Notes under the pieces: model-generated | What the model was told of the DNA's origin: nothing | The model's database searches: none | What the model saw: only the letters and a program-made list of their open reading frames with translations | Translations under genes and position numbers: made by a program | Shown: piece after piece, positions 34,614-43,956 of the stretch | How positions within the stretch are numbered: position 1 is the stretch's first letter | How the letters are laid out: each line of letters opens with the position of its first letter | DNA from: Microcoleus sp. FACHB-831 | Lineage (GTDB): Bacteria > Cyanobacteriota > Cyanobacteriia > Cyanobacteriales > FACHB-T130 | Direction of reading: 5' to 3' | DNA: 64,000 bases | Assembly: GCF_014695585.1 (NCBI RefSeq) | Contig: NZ_JACJON010000057.1 | Coordinates: 62,001 to 126,000, forward strand

Positions 34614-34641
34614 GGAGGGATGCTGCCAGCAGCATCCCTCC
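34614..34641 (-). terminator. Strong rho-independent terminator
   Basis: GGAGGGATGCTG at 34614-34625 and CAGCATCCCTCC at 34630-34641 form a perfect 12-bp stem with a 4-nt loop. On the minus strand it is followed by TCTTTTTAGTTTTTATTTC. It lies 38 bp after the stop of the CAP-domain gene, which it should terminate. Confidence 0.85.
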
Positions 34642-34679
34642 TTAATATTCCAATGCGAATTCAGCGCATTTAAGCTCAA

Positions 34680-35414
34680 TTAACGCTTTTCTGCATACCC
34701 TCCAGCATAGGTAATTACGCACATCGTCCTATACTTCTTATGCGGCCCACAAGCGACCCCGCTTACGCGGAAATCTGGCTTAAAAATGTTAACTCTGTGG
34801 CCCCTATCGGGAACCCCATCATCAATGATCAACTGCATCACAACTTTGCGGGCGTCATCCGGGCCATAACTGATATTTTCGCCTACAACTTTTTGCCAAG
34901 CTCCATATTTGTTGATTCTATCCCAAGGTTTGCTGCCATTGCTGCCATTATGTCCCGTTGCACCTTTTGGCCCCTGATCTTTGACATGATCCCTCGCGCC
35001 CAAAGACATCCCCCTGGAAGCAGTAATGGGTGGCAGCGGCTTAGCTGATTTCAAATAGTTAATCGCCTCATCGACTGCTTTAACTCCTTCCTGGGTGAGT
35101 ATTGGAATTTGGCCGGGAAGTTCAAATCTATTTCCCTTGTAATACTGCCTGATTTTCTGCATCTGGGCTGCATAAGCAGCGGGATTTTTTCGCGCTAGGT
35201 TCGTTTCATCAATGATGCCTTTTTCAAAGGCTGAAAGCGAAGCTGAAGCACCAGCTTGAGCCAATATTTCAGAATTCTGATTAGGTAATTTTGCTGTCAC
35301 TTGTTGACGATTTGCCGGACTAATTTGATTGCCTTGTACAGAAATGGCAGGCGTTTGAGAAAAAGCTGCTAACAACCCCACTGGGGCGATCGCAAGTAAT
35401 CCAATCGAGCGCAT
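34680..35414 (-). CDS. Secreted CAP-domain (SCP/PR1-like) protein
   Basis: A 244-residue protein from ATG 35414, which has GAGG six bases upstream; GTG 35426 is also in frame. A signal peptide (SIGLLAIAPVGLLAAFSQTP) and a Gln/Asn-rich linker precede the CAP domain at about residues 75-240: IIDETNLARKNPAAYAAQM, SLGARDHVKDQ, TGHNGSNGSKPWDRINKYG, ENISYG, and RGHRVNIFKPDFRVSGVACG. The conserved His and Glu of the CAP cavity are present. Bacterial CAP proteins are extracellular and their activity is unclear. A strong terminator follows the gene. Confidence 0.9.
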   Translation of the reverse strand: MRSIGLLAIAPVGLLAAFSQTPAISVQGNQISPANRQQVTAKLPNQNSEILAQAGASASLSAFEKGIIDETNLARKNPAAYAAQMQKIRQYYKGNRFELPGQIPILTQEGVKAVDEAINYLKSAKPLPPITASRGMSLGARDHVKDQGPKGATGHNGSNGSKPWDRINKYGAWQKVVGENISYGPDDARKVVMQLIIDDGVPDRGHRVNIFKPDFRVSGVACGPHKKYRTMCVITYAGGYAEKR

Positions 35415-36002
35415 GAATAACCTCACTTTCTTTGATTTGTGCGTGCGCGTAGCCTTCGCATAGCGACGCGAATGCGCGGATTCGGCTGCCCCAACAGCAT
35501 CGCGGCTTTAAGAAGTCTGCCGCTTATTGTTCGATGCATTCCCCTTTTGTGTGGGGCTAACGCGCCCGTAAGAGCTTTTGTCGGATTTATCCAACTACAG
35601 GTTCCTGACGTTCAGTTTGTTATAACTCTTATTTTGCACTATTATTCCAGCATTGACGAGTATGAGATGCGATATAAAATGGATCTTAATTTTTTCCATA
35701 AGTTTGCTGAAATCCAGCAATTAAAGTTGCCCAATTCAATGCTTATCTGCTAAAAAAATATTGCGATCGCGCAGTATCATTCCCAGCCAATGGATATTTT
35801 AAGCGTCCGTTAATTCCACTCAAAAACCCGTTAATATCTAGTACAGGCTCGCTGCTCATTTTGTCTTCAATCTCGCTAGTGTAGCCGAGTTAATATTCCC
35901 TAGAAAGCGATCGTGCTATCATCGCTACGGCCAATCTGATGGTATATTTCTGGCAAGAGCGATCGCAAAGTAAAACTTACAAAGAAACAGAAATATAAAT
36001 TT
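35415..36002. other. Intergenic stretch, no supported gene
   Basis: About 590 bp between divergent genes. It contains GCGTAGC-rich short repeats near 35446-35480 (GTGCGCGTAGCC, CGCATAGCGACGCGAATGCGC) that form small hairpins, and several HIP1 sites. A 104-codon plus-strand frame at 35439-35753 spans these repeats and is not credible as a gene. Confidence 0.5.
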
Positions 36003-36362
36003 ATGCGTTCCCAGAAACTAACAACCGCATTAAAAGTAAGCCTAGCCGCAGCTACAAGCATTTGCGCGATCGCCACTTGCAATCAAATAGCCGGGGCTGC
36101 ACCACCCAATATCCCGCCGCCTACTGTAGCGCCACCGCCAAATATCGCCCCACCCACAGTAGCGCCGCCGCCGAATATTGCCCCGCCCACAGTAGCGCCA
36201 CCGCCGAATATCGCCCCGCCCACAGTAGCGCCACCGCCGAATATCGCCCCGCCCACAGTAGCGCCACCGCCGAATATCGCCCCACCCACAGTAGCGCCAC
36301 CGCCGAATATCGCCCCGCCCACAGTAGCGCCACCGCCGAATATCGCCCCGCCCACTGTATAG
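36003..36362 (+). CDS. Exported proline-rich protein with 11-residue repeats
   Basis: A 119-residue protein. Residues 1-32 form a signal peptide (basic start, LKVSLAAATSICAIA, then AGAA). The remaining 88 residues are eight tandem copies of PPNIAPPTVAP, the first with PPP in place of APP. Pro every second or third residue predicts an extended polyproline rod. It ends within the last repeat at PPTV. The 33-bp nucleotide unit keeps other frames open too, but only this frame has a signal peptide. I do not know the family; a cell-surface linker or wall protein is possible. Confidence 0.65.
   Translation: MRSQKLTTALKVSLAAATSICAIATCNQIAGAAPPNIPPPTVAPPPNIAPPTVAPPPNIAPPTVAPPPNIAPPTVAPPPNIAPPTVAPPPNIAPPTVAPPPNIAPPTVAPPPNIAPPTV
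36096..36359 (+). repeat. Eight tandem 33-bp repeats
   Basis: Units of the form CCGCCGAATATCGCCCCG plus CCCACAGTAGCGCCA, near-identical from the third onwards, encode the 11-residue repeats. Third-base differences are few, which indicates recent expansion. Confidence 0.9.
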
Positions 36363-36578
36363 CGGTGATATGTGGGATTTTAGGGTGGCTTAAATTCTTT
36401 TGTAGAGAATTTATCTTCGCGCGATCGCCCCGGCTATCAACCCGCAAGCCTTGGCTAGCAACAACAATTTCAACGCCCCTGTTGGCGCTTGGGGTGGGGT
36501 AAGCATTAAAAAACACAGATATGAGGGATGGGTGTGAGATATCCTTAAAAAATCAGAGATACGCCGGATAAAGTGAGC

Positions 36579-37742
36579 ATGAAGCTGGCAGCAAGAGTGG
36601 GACAGGTAACGCCTTCGTTAACGTTGTCGATCGCAGCGAAAGCCAAGGCGATGAAGGCAGTGGGGATTGATGTTTGTAGTTTTAGCGCGGGGGAACCAGA
36701 TTTCGACACCCCAGCGCATATCAAAGCCGCTGCTAAGAAAGCGCTAGATGAGGGCAAGACTAAGTACGGTGCAGCTAATGGCGAACCCAAATTAAGGGAA
36801 GCGATCGCCCGCAAGCTGCTACAGGACAATCGTCTTTGCTACGGGCCTGAGAATGTCCTTGTCACCAACGGTGGCAAGCATTCTCTTTACAACCTGATGA
36901 TGGCGCTAATTGAGGCAGGCGATGAGGTAATTATTCCATCTCCCTACTGGCTGAGTTATCCAGAAATGGTCATACTCGCAGGCGGTACGCCAGTACTCTT
37001 GCCGACAGACGCCTCGACTGGTTATAAAATTACCCCAGATCAACTCCGCAAGGCTATTACGCCCCGGACTAAGTTATTTGTCCTCAATTCCCCTTCTAAT
37101 CCAACTGGGATGGTGTACTCGCCAGAGGAAGTGCAAGCGATCGCGGAAGTCATCGTTGAAAAAGATATCTTAGTTGTATCTGACGAAATTTACGAAAAAA
37201 TTCTCTACGATGGAGCCATACACGTCAGTATTGGTTCTTTCGGTTCAGAAATTTTCGACCGCACAATTATCAGCAGCGGGTTTGCTAAAGCATATTCGAT
37301 GACGGGATGGCGAATAGGCTATTTAGCGGGGGACGTTGAGTTGATTAAAGCTGCGGGTACAATCCAAGGTCACAGTACATCAAATGTCTGTACTTTTGCT
37401 CAGTATGGAGCGATCGCAGCTTTAGAAAGTTCTCAAGATTGTGTCGAAGAAATGCGCCTCGCCTTTGCCCAAAGGCGTGAAGTGATGTACGAGCGTCTCA
37501 CTGCTATCCCTGGTATTAATTGCTCTAAACCAAATGGAGCTTTCTACCTGTTTTTTAATATTAGCGAGACTGGTTTAACTTCTCTTGAATTCTGCGATGC
37601 GCTACTAGAAAATCAGCAAGTTGCTGTTATTCCCGGTATTGCCTTTGGCGCGGATGACCACATCCGACTTTCTTACGCCACTGACATGATATCGATTGAG
37701 AAAGGGATGGACAGATTGGATAAATTTGTGCGATCGCTTTAG
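36579..37742 (+). CDS. Aspartate aminotransferase-type PLP enzyme (class I)
   Basis: A 387-residue fold-type I aminotransferase starting at ATG 36579; GTG 36573 is also in frame. It contains [20 protein letters not shown] near the start, [14 protein letters not shown] (cofactor Asn), VVSDEIYEK (Asp and Tyr contacting PLP), and Schiff-base Lys237 in [19 protein letters not shown]. The substrate-binding Arg is in HIRLSYA near the C-terminus. It matches the Ib-type AspAT of cyanobacteria, some of which also use prephenate. It is cytosolic. A strong terminator follows at 37830. Confidence 0.93.
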   Translation: MKLAARVGQVTPSLTLSIAAKAKAMKAVGIDVCSFSAGEPDFDTPAHIKAAAKKALDEGKTKYGAANGEPKLREAIARKLLQDNRLCYGPENVLVTNGGKHSLYNLMMALIEAGDEVIIPSPYWLSYPEMVILAGGTPVLLPTDASTGYKITPDQLRKAITPRTKLFVLNSPSNPTGMVYSPEEVQAIAEVIVEKDILVVSDEIYEKILYDGAIHVSIGSFGSEIFDRTIISSGFAKAYSMTGWRIGYLAGDVELIKAAGTIQGHSTSNVCTFAQYGAIAALESSQDCVEEMRLAFAQRREVMYERLTAIPGINCSKPNGAFYLFFNISETGLTSLEFCDALLENQQVAVIPGIAFGADDHIRLSYATDMISIEKGMDRLDKFVRSL

Positions 37743-37752
37743 TAGTTTGTAG

Positions 37753-37769
37753 GGTGGGCGCTGCCCACC
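37753..37769. repeat. GGTGGGC/GCCCACC dispersed hairpin
   Basis: GGTGGGC at 37753-37759 pairs exactly with GCCCACC at 37763-37769 around GCT, just after the aminotransferase stop. It is related to the hairpin at 18038-18056. Confidence 0.6.
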
Positions 37770-37829
37770 TTTGATTAAATTCGCAAGTTTGTAGAATCTC
37801 CCAACTTGAATATCCTAATTTAAGTAACC

Positions 37830-37867
37830 AGCGAGCGCGCTTTCACCAAAACAAAAGCGCGCTCGCT
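37830..37867 (+). terminator. Strong rho-independent terminator
   Basis: AGCGAGCGCGCTTT at 37830-37843 and AAAGCGCGCTCGCT at 37854-37867 form a perfect 14-bp stem with a 10-nt loop, followed by CGTTTTC. It should end the aminotransferase transcript and may act in both directions. Confidence 0.8.
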
Positions 37868-37931
37868 CGTTTTCAACTTCCTAATAACCTACATTATAGT
37901 TCAAATAAGTATTTTAAAATGCTGATAGCTG

Positions 37932-38783
37932 TTATCCTGAAATAAAATCTTGTTCTTGGTTATCAATTGCCTTTAAATTCAGAAATTTAGTAATAAAATC
38001 AGCGGTTTCTTGTGTCTGTTTTTTCTTGGAGCCTGGGTTAGGGTGGTAAGGAGTTAGAGATAGACGCTTGCCAGAAGCCAGCACCAAGCTGATTCGATAA
38101 ATTTTACCGCTCCGGGTGTGTCGTTCTTGCACCTGCACATCAACAATTTCTCGAAGTGGTTTCTCTATAGTTTTAGTGACAAGCCACCACTGTTTTTTTG
38201 TAGTCATGGAACCAAGGGTTTTATCAAAACGGCAGGTCACAACTGCGCCCTCAAATACAAACCACACTAAATTTAAACCAAAAAAAGCGCATATAACCCA
38301 GCCAGTTTTGAGATCTCCTTCCTCTACTGTTAAAGATTGTTCGTCAGGTTTTTTTACAAAAGAATTGATCTCAGAGGCCATCCATTTAAGTTGCGTGTAC
38401 TGCGCTGTAGCGTGGTAACTACGAATGAAAGGAAATGGAACCTCACCTTGGCTTGTAAGTAACACAACTCGTGGCTCTGGGTTGCCATTACTATTATTAA
38501 CTTTATTAAATCTAGCTCCCTGTAATTCTTTCAGTGGAATAGTTTTAACGTGCGATTGCAGCAACGTTGAGCTTACTAGCTGACAATTGCCTCCACTCGG
38601 CTGCGATCGCACGCAAGTGAAGGTGTTAGTCTTACTAATAGGGAACACGATAACGAAGGCCATTACCAGCCCTCCTACTAGAGAAAGTCCTCCATATATC
38701 CATAAGTACCAGGGTCGGAATCCGAGTGTCAGTTGAGTAGGGGTTTTTTGTAGTATTTCCATCAGTTTATCTGCGGTTAGCAT
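37932..38783 (-). CDS. Membrane protein of unknown function, two spans
   Basis: A 283-residue protein from ATG 38783 (TTG 38795 also in frame). Hydrophobic segments lie at about 25-50 (WIYGGLSLVGGLVMAFVIVF) and 155-178 (GWVICAFFGLNLVWFVFEGA), separated by a 100-residue soluble loop. The C-terminal 105 residues form a beta-rich domain (VTCRFDKTLGSMTTKKQ, EIVDVQVQERH, YRISLVLASGKRLSLTPY) that resembles PH-like membrane-associated domains. I do not recognise a named family. Cys residues in the loop could form a disulfide outside the membrane. Confidence 0.75.
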   Translation of the reverse strand: MLTADKLMEILQKTPTQLTLGFRPWYLWIYGGLSLVGGLVMAFVIVFPISKTNTFTCVRSQPSGGNCQLVSSTLLQSHVKTIPLKELQGARFNKVNNSNGNPEPRVVLLTSQGEVPFPFIRSYHATAQYTQLKWMASEINSFVKKPDEQSLTVEEGDLKTGWVICAFFGLNLVWFVFEGAVVTCRFDKTLGSMTTKKQWWLVTKTIEKPLREIVDVQVQERHTRSGKIYRISLVLASGKRLSLTPYHPNPGSKKKQTQETADFITKFLNLKAIDNQEQDFISG

Positions 38784-38893
38784 TGCTCTTGACAACGCCG
38801 CAGTTTGCTATATATTCATCTTTAATGTATGCAGATACAAAGCGCGATCGCACTTTTGCGGAAAACGCGATCGCACTCATAATATTCTTTTGC

Positions 38894-39184
38894 TCACCCC
38901 CTTATTTCAAACCCCCGCAACCCTTCTGCTGCTTTGTAGTCAACCGCCACATCTTCAACCTTGGCGGCTCGCGGCCCTTTATGGCACCATTGGATCATCT
39001 GCGACAGAGTTGCCATATCTCCTTCAAATACCGCTTCTACCCTACCATCAGGCATATTACGCACCCAACCGCTGACTCCCAGCTTATTAGCTTCGTGCAT
39101 AGTTGAGAAACGATAGCCAACTCCCTGAACTTTTCCAGAAATAAAAACGTGGGCGTGAATATTGGGGGGCAAAGGATTATCCAT
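38894..39184 (-). CDS. acyP: Acylphosphatase
   Basis: A 96-residue protein of typical length. The catalytic Arg25 is in [10 protein letters not shown] and the catalytic Asn43 in [13 protein letters not shown], both hallmarks of the family; [17 protein letters not shown] forms the second helix. It hydrolyses carboxyl-phosphate bonds in small molecules in the cytosol. The gene is monocistronic on the minus strand. Confidence 0.94.
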   Translation of the reverse strand: MDNPLPPNIHAHVFISGKVQGVGYRFSTMHEANKLGVSGWVRNMPDGRVEAVFEGDMATLSQMIQWCHKGPRAAKVEDVAVDYKAAEGLRGFEIRG

Positions 39185-39342
39185 TGACTGCTTTGGTGTA
39201 ATGTTATCTTGCGTCTCAATCAGATTTTAAGCGTTATACCAATTTTTTAGTAGGTCACAACAGCTCCGCTAAGTGTATGGTATATTGTGAATCGCGAAAG
39301 TTTAAATTAACTGATAAATCCTTATCAGAGATTGTAAATTAA

Positions 39343-39861
39343 ATGCTTCATGTCATACAGCGATTAATTACAGCAATCTTAACTATTCCCGCTACCCAAG
39401 ATTGGATTTACGCAGCTTTACTGCTATTAATATATGCAGTGATTTCCTTGCCAATCGGGTTAAAATATCGATTTATTCAATTTGATATTCAATCCTCTAG
39501 GAAAATTGTAGCTGCTGTCATGCTTGGAGCTTTGGTTATGCCTGGAATAACAGAAGAGTTATTTTTTCGCGTTTTACTACTCCCTCATCCCACAGAAAAT
39601 GCTTCCTTAGCAGCACAGTTGATCTGGGGAAGTATTAGTTTGATAGTGTTTATTGTTTACCATCCTCTGAATATTTTCGCACCCGGACACGATGTAACTT
39701 TTAGAAATCCAGTATTCCTTTTATTAGCAGCGCTTTTAGGTATAGTCTGTACTGTCTCCTATTTGCAAAGCGGCTCTTTATGGCCTCCCGTTGTAATTCA
39801 CTGGCTAATAGTAGTAGTCTGGCTACTACTATTAGGCGGATATAGAGAACTGCATGGGTAA
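39343..39861 (+). CDS. CPBP-family intramembrane protease (small)
   Basis: A 172-residue polytopic protein with about five hydrophobic segments. Motif 1 of the CPBP/Rce1 family is present as EELFFR (Glu71, Glu72, Arg76), motif 2 His107 in VYHPLN, and motif 3 His in VVIHW near residue 153. These form the glutamic-protease-type site within the membrane. It is shorter than typical CPBP proteins (200-300 residues). Substrate is unknown; bacterial members act on peptides or stress signalling. A second CPBP protein lies at 61549-62271. Confidence 0.82.
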   Translation: MLHVIQRLITAILTIPATQDWIYAALLLLIYAVISLPIGLKYRFIQFDIQSSRKIVAAVMLGALVMPGITEELFFRVLLLPHPTENASLAAQLIWGSISLIVFIVYHPLNIFAPGHDVTFRNPVFLLLAALLGIVCTVSYLQSGSLWPPVVIHWLIVVVWLLLLGGYRELHG

Positions 39862-39889
39862 ATTGCTAAGTTTCCCCGCCTCACCCAGC

Positions 39890-40474
39890 CTAGTTTAATC
39901 TAAATGAATTAAGCGTTTTTTGAATAGTTCCCAAAAAAGTAGAATATTTGCCGACCTCTGCGGTATACGTCAGCACGTATATTTTCTTGTTTTTAATCGT
40001 ATAAGTTTGCATCCACTTTAGGTTAAATTTACCTTGCTTGCCAGTAAATACTATTTGATTTGCCGGACTGTTACCTAAAGTTGTAGTTTTAGAACTGATA
40101 AGTTTAAAGTCTGAGAGCATTTCCTTCATTTGTTGGGTACCTAACTTTGTAGCTTCAGCCAAAGTTGCAGGTCTTGCTAAAGGTCGTACAAGTATATTTA
40201 AGTTTTCTTGAAATTTATCCGCATTACTTTCTTTTGGTGATAAAAACATAACCAAAAGACCCGTAATTTGTTCTTGTTTCCTCCAAGTGCGCGGATACTG
40301 TATGCTCAATTTAAATGCAGCGTTCTGATAAGTCGATAAATTAGGATTAGCTGCCCTTGCCAGCTTTTCAATAACTTTACCCCTATTTGCGTCTGTAGCT
40401 TGCACTGCTGGTGTAACTCCAGCGATGGCTATTACCCCCATAATTGCCAAGCTGCCTAATGTCCTCTTGTGCAT
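39890..40474 (-). CDS. Exported PsbP/Mog1-like fold protein
   Basis: A 194-residue protein with a signal peptide (SLAIMGVIAIAGVTPAVQA, cut near residue 26). The mature part has the PsbP/Mog1/DUF1795 pattern: FKLSIQYPRTWRKQE near the start, VMFLSP, NLNILVRPL, TLAEATKLGTQQMKEM, then a strand-rich C-terminus with LTYTAE and a final helix FLGTIQKTLNSF. It is expected in the thylakoid lumen or periplasm. It is too divergent to be called the PSII subunit CyanoP. It is convergent with the CPBP gene, 28 bp apart. Confidence 0.78.
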   Translation of the reverse strand: MHKRTLGSLAIMGVIAIAGVTPAVQATDANRGKVIEKLARAANPNLSTYQNAAFKLSIQYPRTWRKQEQITGLLVMFLSPKESNADKFQENLNILVRPLARPATLAEATKLGTQQMKEMLSDFKLISSKTTTLGNSPANQIVFTGKQGKFNLKWMQTYTIKNKKIYVLTYTAEVGKYSTFLGTIQKTLNSFRLN

Positions 40475-40588
40475 ATATTTAGTGCTTTGTATGGTGTAGA
40501 TTTACCTGTAAAATATACAAGAAACGCTGTTAACCGAGCTGAAATGAGCCACGATTGAGTTCTTGTATCCTTCTATATTACCTTTGCC

Positions 40589-40969
40589 ATGTCTAACTTA
40601 CCGCCGCTGAATAATGAGACGATTTGGGACATTATCAACGATAAGATTGATGATGCAATGGTCAACCAGTTAGTCTGGGACTGTCTGGGTTATAGCTACG
40701 ACAACTCATCTCAACAGTGGGATATAAATAACGTGGCATCAGAATGGCGTGAGGAGTATCCAGAACCTCCTAATTTTATTGAAAATCGCCCTCCCACTGT
40801 AAAACTTACTCGTTCTATTCCCCCCGAAAATAAGCAACTATTGAAAGAAGAACTGGGTTTTAAAGGCTATAAAGTGGGTGAATTTGGCCCCAGACAAACT
40901 CGCCGTGCAACGGTGGCAAATTGGCTGTTGAGTTATATGAAACAAAAGCGGGAAACTAGCGATCGCTGA
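40589..40969 (+). CDS. DUF1823 family protein
   Basis: A 126-residue soluble protein. The segments LNNETIWDIINDKIDDAMVN, LVWDCLGYSYD, WREEYPEPPNFIENRPPTVK and a C-terminal RATVANWLLSYM match DUF1823, conserved in cyanobacteria and plastid-bearing plants. Function is unknown. ATG 40589 begins the conserved part. It is followed 38 bp later by an exported protein gene in the same direction. Confidence 0.88.
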   Translation: MSNLPPLNNETIWDIINDKIDDAMVNQLVWDCLGYSYDNSSQQWDINNVASEWREEYPEPPNFIENRPPTVKLTRSIPPENKQLLKEELGFKGYKVGEFGPRQTRRATVANWLLSYMKQKRETSDR

Positions 40970-41007
40970 ACATCGTCTTAGTGGCTTAATAATGCCTATT
41001 ACCAGCC

Positions 41008-41520
41008 ATGAAGACTATTAATATTCCTCGGTCTAGATCGCATCGTCTGCTATTTCATACGGGAAAAGTGTTAGCGATCTCTACCGTCAGTGCGAGTCTC
41101 AGTTTGCTTCCTTACGCGACGGGAGCGATCGCTCAATTTCCAGGTGAATGCAACTATTATGGGTGTTATCCTCCCACTATTTATACAGGAGATTGCCCAG
41201 ACGGCTACTCTAGACCAGTCTTGGTGGAGTTTGTCGCTAGAGGCGATGATTGGGGAGGCGTGTGGTTGAATAAAGACCTAGTGTTTCAACCTACAAATTT
41301 CAATCGCAGGCAAACCTTTAATTTTTGTCCTGGAGCCTATAGACTAATATTCACTGGTGCTACAAGATTCCAAGTGTGGGCGGCGGGATACTTAGATGTC
41401 GGTCGCACCAACGTGCTAAGAATTGCTTTTTCTAAAGATGGCACAGTAGAAGTTTCAGGCGATCGCAATGCTTGGCTACCTGATGAAAATATTGATTCTG
41501 TAGAGGTTTGGCGGCGTTAA
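41008..41520 (+). CDS. Exported protein of unknown function
   Basis: A 170-residue protein with a long signal peptide (RSRSHRLLFHTGKVLAISTV, continuing to about residue 43 at GAIAQ). The mature domain has four Cys near its start and middle (CNYYGCYPP, GDCPDGY, FNFCPGAY), which probably form disulfides, and a beta-rich remainder with WGGVWLNKDLV and SKDGTVEVSGDR. I do not recognise the family. Two hairpins follow before the next convergent gene. Confidence 0.7.
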   Translation: MKTINIPRSRSHRLLFHTGKVLAISTVSASLSLLPYATGAIAQFPGECNYYGCYPPTIYTGDCPDGYSRPVLVEFVARGDDWGGVWLNKDLVFQPTNFNRRQTFNFCPGAYRLIFTGATRFQVWAAGYLDVGRTNVLRIAFSKDGTVEVSGDRNAWLPDENIDSVEVWRR

Positions 41521-41557
41521 TAAGTTTAAGGTTCATCTAAGTAGAAAGAAACTTCAT

Positions 41558-41586
41558 ATACCCGATTTCTTTAAGAAGTCGGGTAT
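41558..41586. repeat. ACCCGA...TCGGGT dispersed palindrome
   Basis: ATACCCGATTTCTT (41558-41571) and AAGAAGTCGGGTAT (41573-41586) pair with one mismatch. This is a variant of the ACCCGGTTTCTT/AAGAAACCGGGT palindromes scattered through cyanobacterial genomes, lying 38 bp after a gene and likely also a terminator. Confidence 0.6.
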
Positions 41587-41664
41587 CTCCCCTTCACTGC
41601 TATATGCGGCGATCGCGCCATCAGCAACGGTACATCATCTACGTGAGGGATGTTTGTAAATAAA

Positions 41665-41707
41665 GCGATCGCCTAAGCTGAAAATTTCAGTTAATTAGGG
41701 CGATCGC
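41665..41707. terminator. Long HIP1-based hairpin between convergent genes
   Basis: GCGATCGCCTAA (41665-41676) pairs with TTAGGGCGATCGC (41695-41707) with one bulged G; inside, CTGAAA and TTTCAG (41678-41690) form another stem. It is 58 bp from the stop of the DHH gene and could terminate both directions. Confidence 0.5.
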
Positions 41708-41764
41708 GCCCCATTTACCCCAGGCTAATTATTATCTTTCTTTTACTTTTGTTTTGTTCAAGAA

Positions 41765-42703
41765 TTAACCATCCGCATTGATTTGAGCAATCAACTCTTT
41801 CAAAACATCATCAGCTTTATCATTATCAATTTGGCAAGTTCCAGCATTGGCGTGACCGCCGCCATCATATTTAAGCATCAATTCCCCTATATTTGTCTTT
41901 GAAGTCCTGTTGAAAATAGACTTGCCAACAGCAAAAACTGTATTTTGTTGCTTCAATCCCCACATTTGGTGAATTGAAATATTGCACTCAGGGAACAAAG
42001 CATACAACATAAATCTGTTCCCTGCATAAATCATCGGCTCATTTCTTAAATCTATAACAACCAAGTTGCCATAAACTTTTGAGCATCTTTCTAATTGATC
42101 TTTAAATTTCTCTTCTTGCTCCATGTAAAGGTCTACCCTCTCCCTTACATCCGGCAATTCCAAAATCTCATCTATCGCATGATTTTTGCAGTAATCAATT
42201 AGCTGCATCATCAATTGATAGTTCGATACTCTAAATTCTTTAAACCGACCTAAGCCAGTTCTAGCATCCATCAAAAAGTTTAACAGTACCCACTTTTCGG
42301 GATGCAAAACCTCATCCATCTCAAATTGGGCTGAATCTGCTTTATCAACCGCTTCCATCATTTCTGATGAAATTTCCGGAAACTTATCCGCACCACCAAA
42401 ATAGTTATATACAACCCGCGCTGCTGACGGCGCATCTGCCTCGATAATATGGTTATCTTTGATTTCTTGATTTCTAATAGTTTCGCTAGCGTGGTGATCG
42501 AAGGCTAAATGAACGCCTTCCACATAAGGCAAATTTGTTGTAATATCATTTTTGCTTATTTCAATTTTTCCATCCTGCATATCTTTGGGATGGACGAATT
42601 TAATATCGTCAATCATATCCAGTTCTTTTAATAAAACTGCACAGACAAGTCCATCGAAATCACTGCGCGTAACTAATCTGTATTTTTGAGCGGTTGTTGC
42701 CAT
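41765..42703 (-). CDS. DHH/DHHA1-family phosphoesterase
   Basis: A 312-residue protein starting at ATG 42703, which has AGAGGTG upstream; GTG 42709 is also in frame. It shows the DHH motif order: TRSDFDGLVCA (metal Asp15 and Asp17), AFDHHASE (the DHH motif), DADAPSAA-like EADAPSAARVV, and DKADSAQ. The C-terminal DHHA1 part has GGGHANAGTC for substrate phosphate binding. The family includes nanoRNases, c-di-AMP phosphodiesterases and inorganic polyphosphatases; this length and motif set do not distinguish them. It is divergent from bioF. Confidence 0.88.
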   Translation of the reverse strand: MATTAQKYRLVTRSDFDGLVCAVLLKELDMIDDIKFVHPKDMQDGKIEISKNDITTNLPYVEGVHLAFDHHASETIRNQEIKDNHIIEADAPSAARVVYNYFGGADKFPEISSEMMEAVDKADSAQFEMDEVLHPEKWVLLNFLMDARTGLGRFKEFRVSNYQLMMQLIDYCKNHAIDEILELPDVRERVDLYMEQEEKFKDQLERCSKVYGNLVVIDLRNEPMIYAGNRFMLYALFPECNISIHQMWGLKQQNTVFAVGKSIFNRTSKTNIGELMLKYDGGGHANAGTCQIDNDKADDVLKELIAQINADG

Positions 42704-42779
42704 AACCACACCTCTGATTTTCTAAATGGACGGGGAGTTATCAGGGACAATATAACGTATTCCACGATTTGTTTCCATA

Positions 42780-43946
42780 ATGCCGACTGACCCTTACGCT
42801 TGGATAGAAGAATCCCTCGCTACAATTCACCGCGCTGACTGGTATCGATCGGTACAGGCTATCAATGAGCGTCCTGGTAGTACAGTGATGCTGGAAGGAC
42901 GCGAAGTTATCAATTTTGCTAGTAATGACTATTTGGGTTTGGCTGGAGACGATCGCCTGATTCAAGCGGCGATCGCAGCTACTAAAGAATTTGGTACGGG
43001 TGCGACTGGTTCTAGATTACTCAGCGGACATCGCGAATTGCATCGGCAATTAGAAAGTGCGATCGCCTCTCTCAAACAAACTGAAGATGCGCTTGTATTC
43101 AGTTCCGGCTATCTGGCAAACTTAGGCGCGATCGCTTCTCTTGTCGGAAAACGCGATTTAATTCTCTCTGACCAATACAATCACTCTAGTCTCAAAAATG
43201 GTGCAATCCTCAGTAGCGCAACAATCCTCGACTACCCTCACTCTGATATCGAAAATTTAAAAAACCAACTGCATCAACACCGCCAACAATATCGCCGTTG
43301 CTTGATTATCACCGATAGTGTTTTCAGCATGGATGGCGACGTTTGTCAATTGCCAAAATTATTAGATTTAGCTGAAGAATTTAGTTGCATGGTGTTAGTA
43401 GATGAAGCACATGCTACAGGAGTTTTAGGAGCAAATGGTGCCGGGTGCGTAGAACATTTTAGGTGTACTAAAAAGCCAATAATTCAAATCGGCACGTTAA
43501 GCAAAGCATTAGGAAGTTTGGGAGGATATGTAGCAGGAACAAAAGCCTTAATTGACTTATTGCGTAACCGCGCCCCTAGTTGGATTTACACTACAGGACT
43601 TTCCCCAGCCGATACAGCCGCCGCCCTAACAGCGATCGCTATTATCCAACAAGAACCATCACTCCGCGCCAACCTGTGGAAAAATGTAGCGTACCTGAAA
43701 CAGCTAATTTCTCAACAATTGCCACAACTAAAATTGTTGCCTTCTGAATCTGCTATTCTCTGCTTTCAATTAAACAATCCAACCGAAGCACTAAAAGTTG
43801 GGCAAAAGTTAAAAGATGCAGGAATTTTTGCCCCCGCAATTCGTCCGCCAACAGTACCAACAAGTCGGATTCGCATTTCCATGATGGCGACTCACGAAAT
43901 AGGGCACATTGAGCGATTAGTGGAAGCATTGAGCTATATTAATTAA
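42780..43946 (+). CDS. bioF: 8-amino-7-oxononanoate synthase
   Basis: A 388-residue PLP-dependent alpha-oxoamine synthase. Motifs: [13 protein letters not shown] and [20 protein letters not shown] near the N-terminus, [23 protein letters not shown] (Asp for PLP), and Schiff-base Lys242 in [16 protein letters not shown]. It condenses pimeloyl thioester with alanine in biotin synthesis in the cytosol. Other alpha-oxoamine synthases are possible, but length and motifs favour BioF. No other bio gene is adjacent, which is normal in cyanobacteria. Confidence 0.93.
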   Translation: MPTDPYAWIEESLATIHRADWYRSVQAINERPGSTVMLEGREVINFASNDYLGLAGDDRLIQAAIAATKEFGTGATGSRLLSGHRELHRQLESAIASLKQTEDALVFSSGYLANLGAIASLVGKRDLILSDQYNHSSLKNGAILSSATILDYPHSDIENLKNQLHQHRQQYRRCLIITDSVFSMDGDVCQLPKLLDLAEEFSCMVLVDEAHATGVLGANGAGCVEHFRCTKKPIIQIGTLSKALGSLGGYVAGTKALIDLLRNRAPSWIYTTGLSPADTAAALTAIAIIQQEPSLRANLWKNVAYLKQLISQQLPQLKLLPSESAILCFQLNNPTEALKVGQKLKDAGIFAPAIRPPTVPTSRIRISMMATHEIGHIERLVEALSYIN

Positions 43947-43956
43947 GCAAAAAAAT

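Noticed and set aside
35439-35753. 104-codon plus-strand frame
   Set aside because: Begins in GCGTAGC-type dispersed repeats and has no conserved features.
36083-36355. Gly-rich minus-strand frame over the Pro-rich repeats
   Set aside because: Open only because the 33-bp repeat lacks stops in this frame; the plus frame has the signal peptide.
36062-36502. Second plus-strand frame (SSATAEYRPAH repeats)
   Set aside because: A by-product of the same repeat; no signal peptide or ribosome binding site.
38783-39106. 107-codon plus-strand frame
   Set aside because: Lies antisense to the clear acylphosphatase gene.
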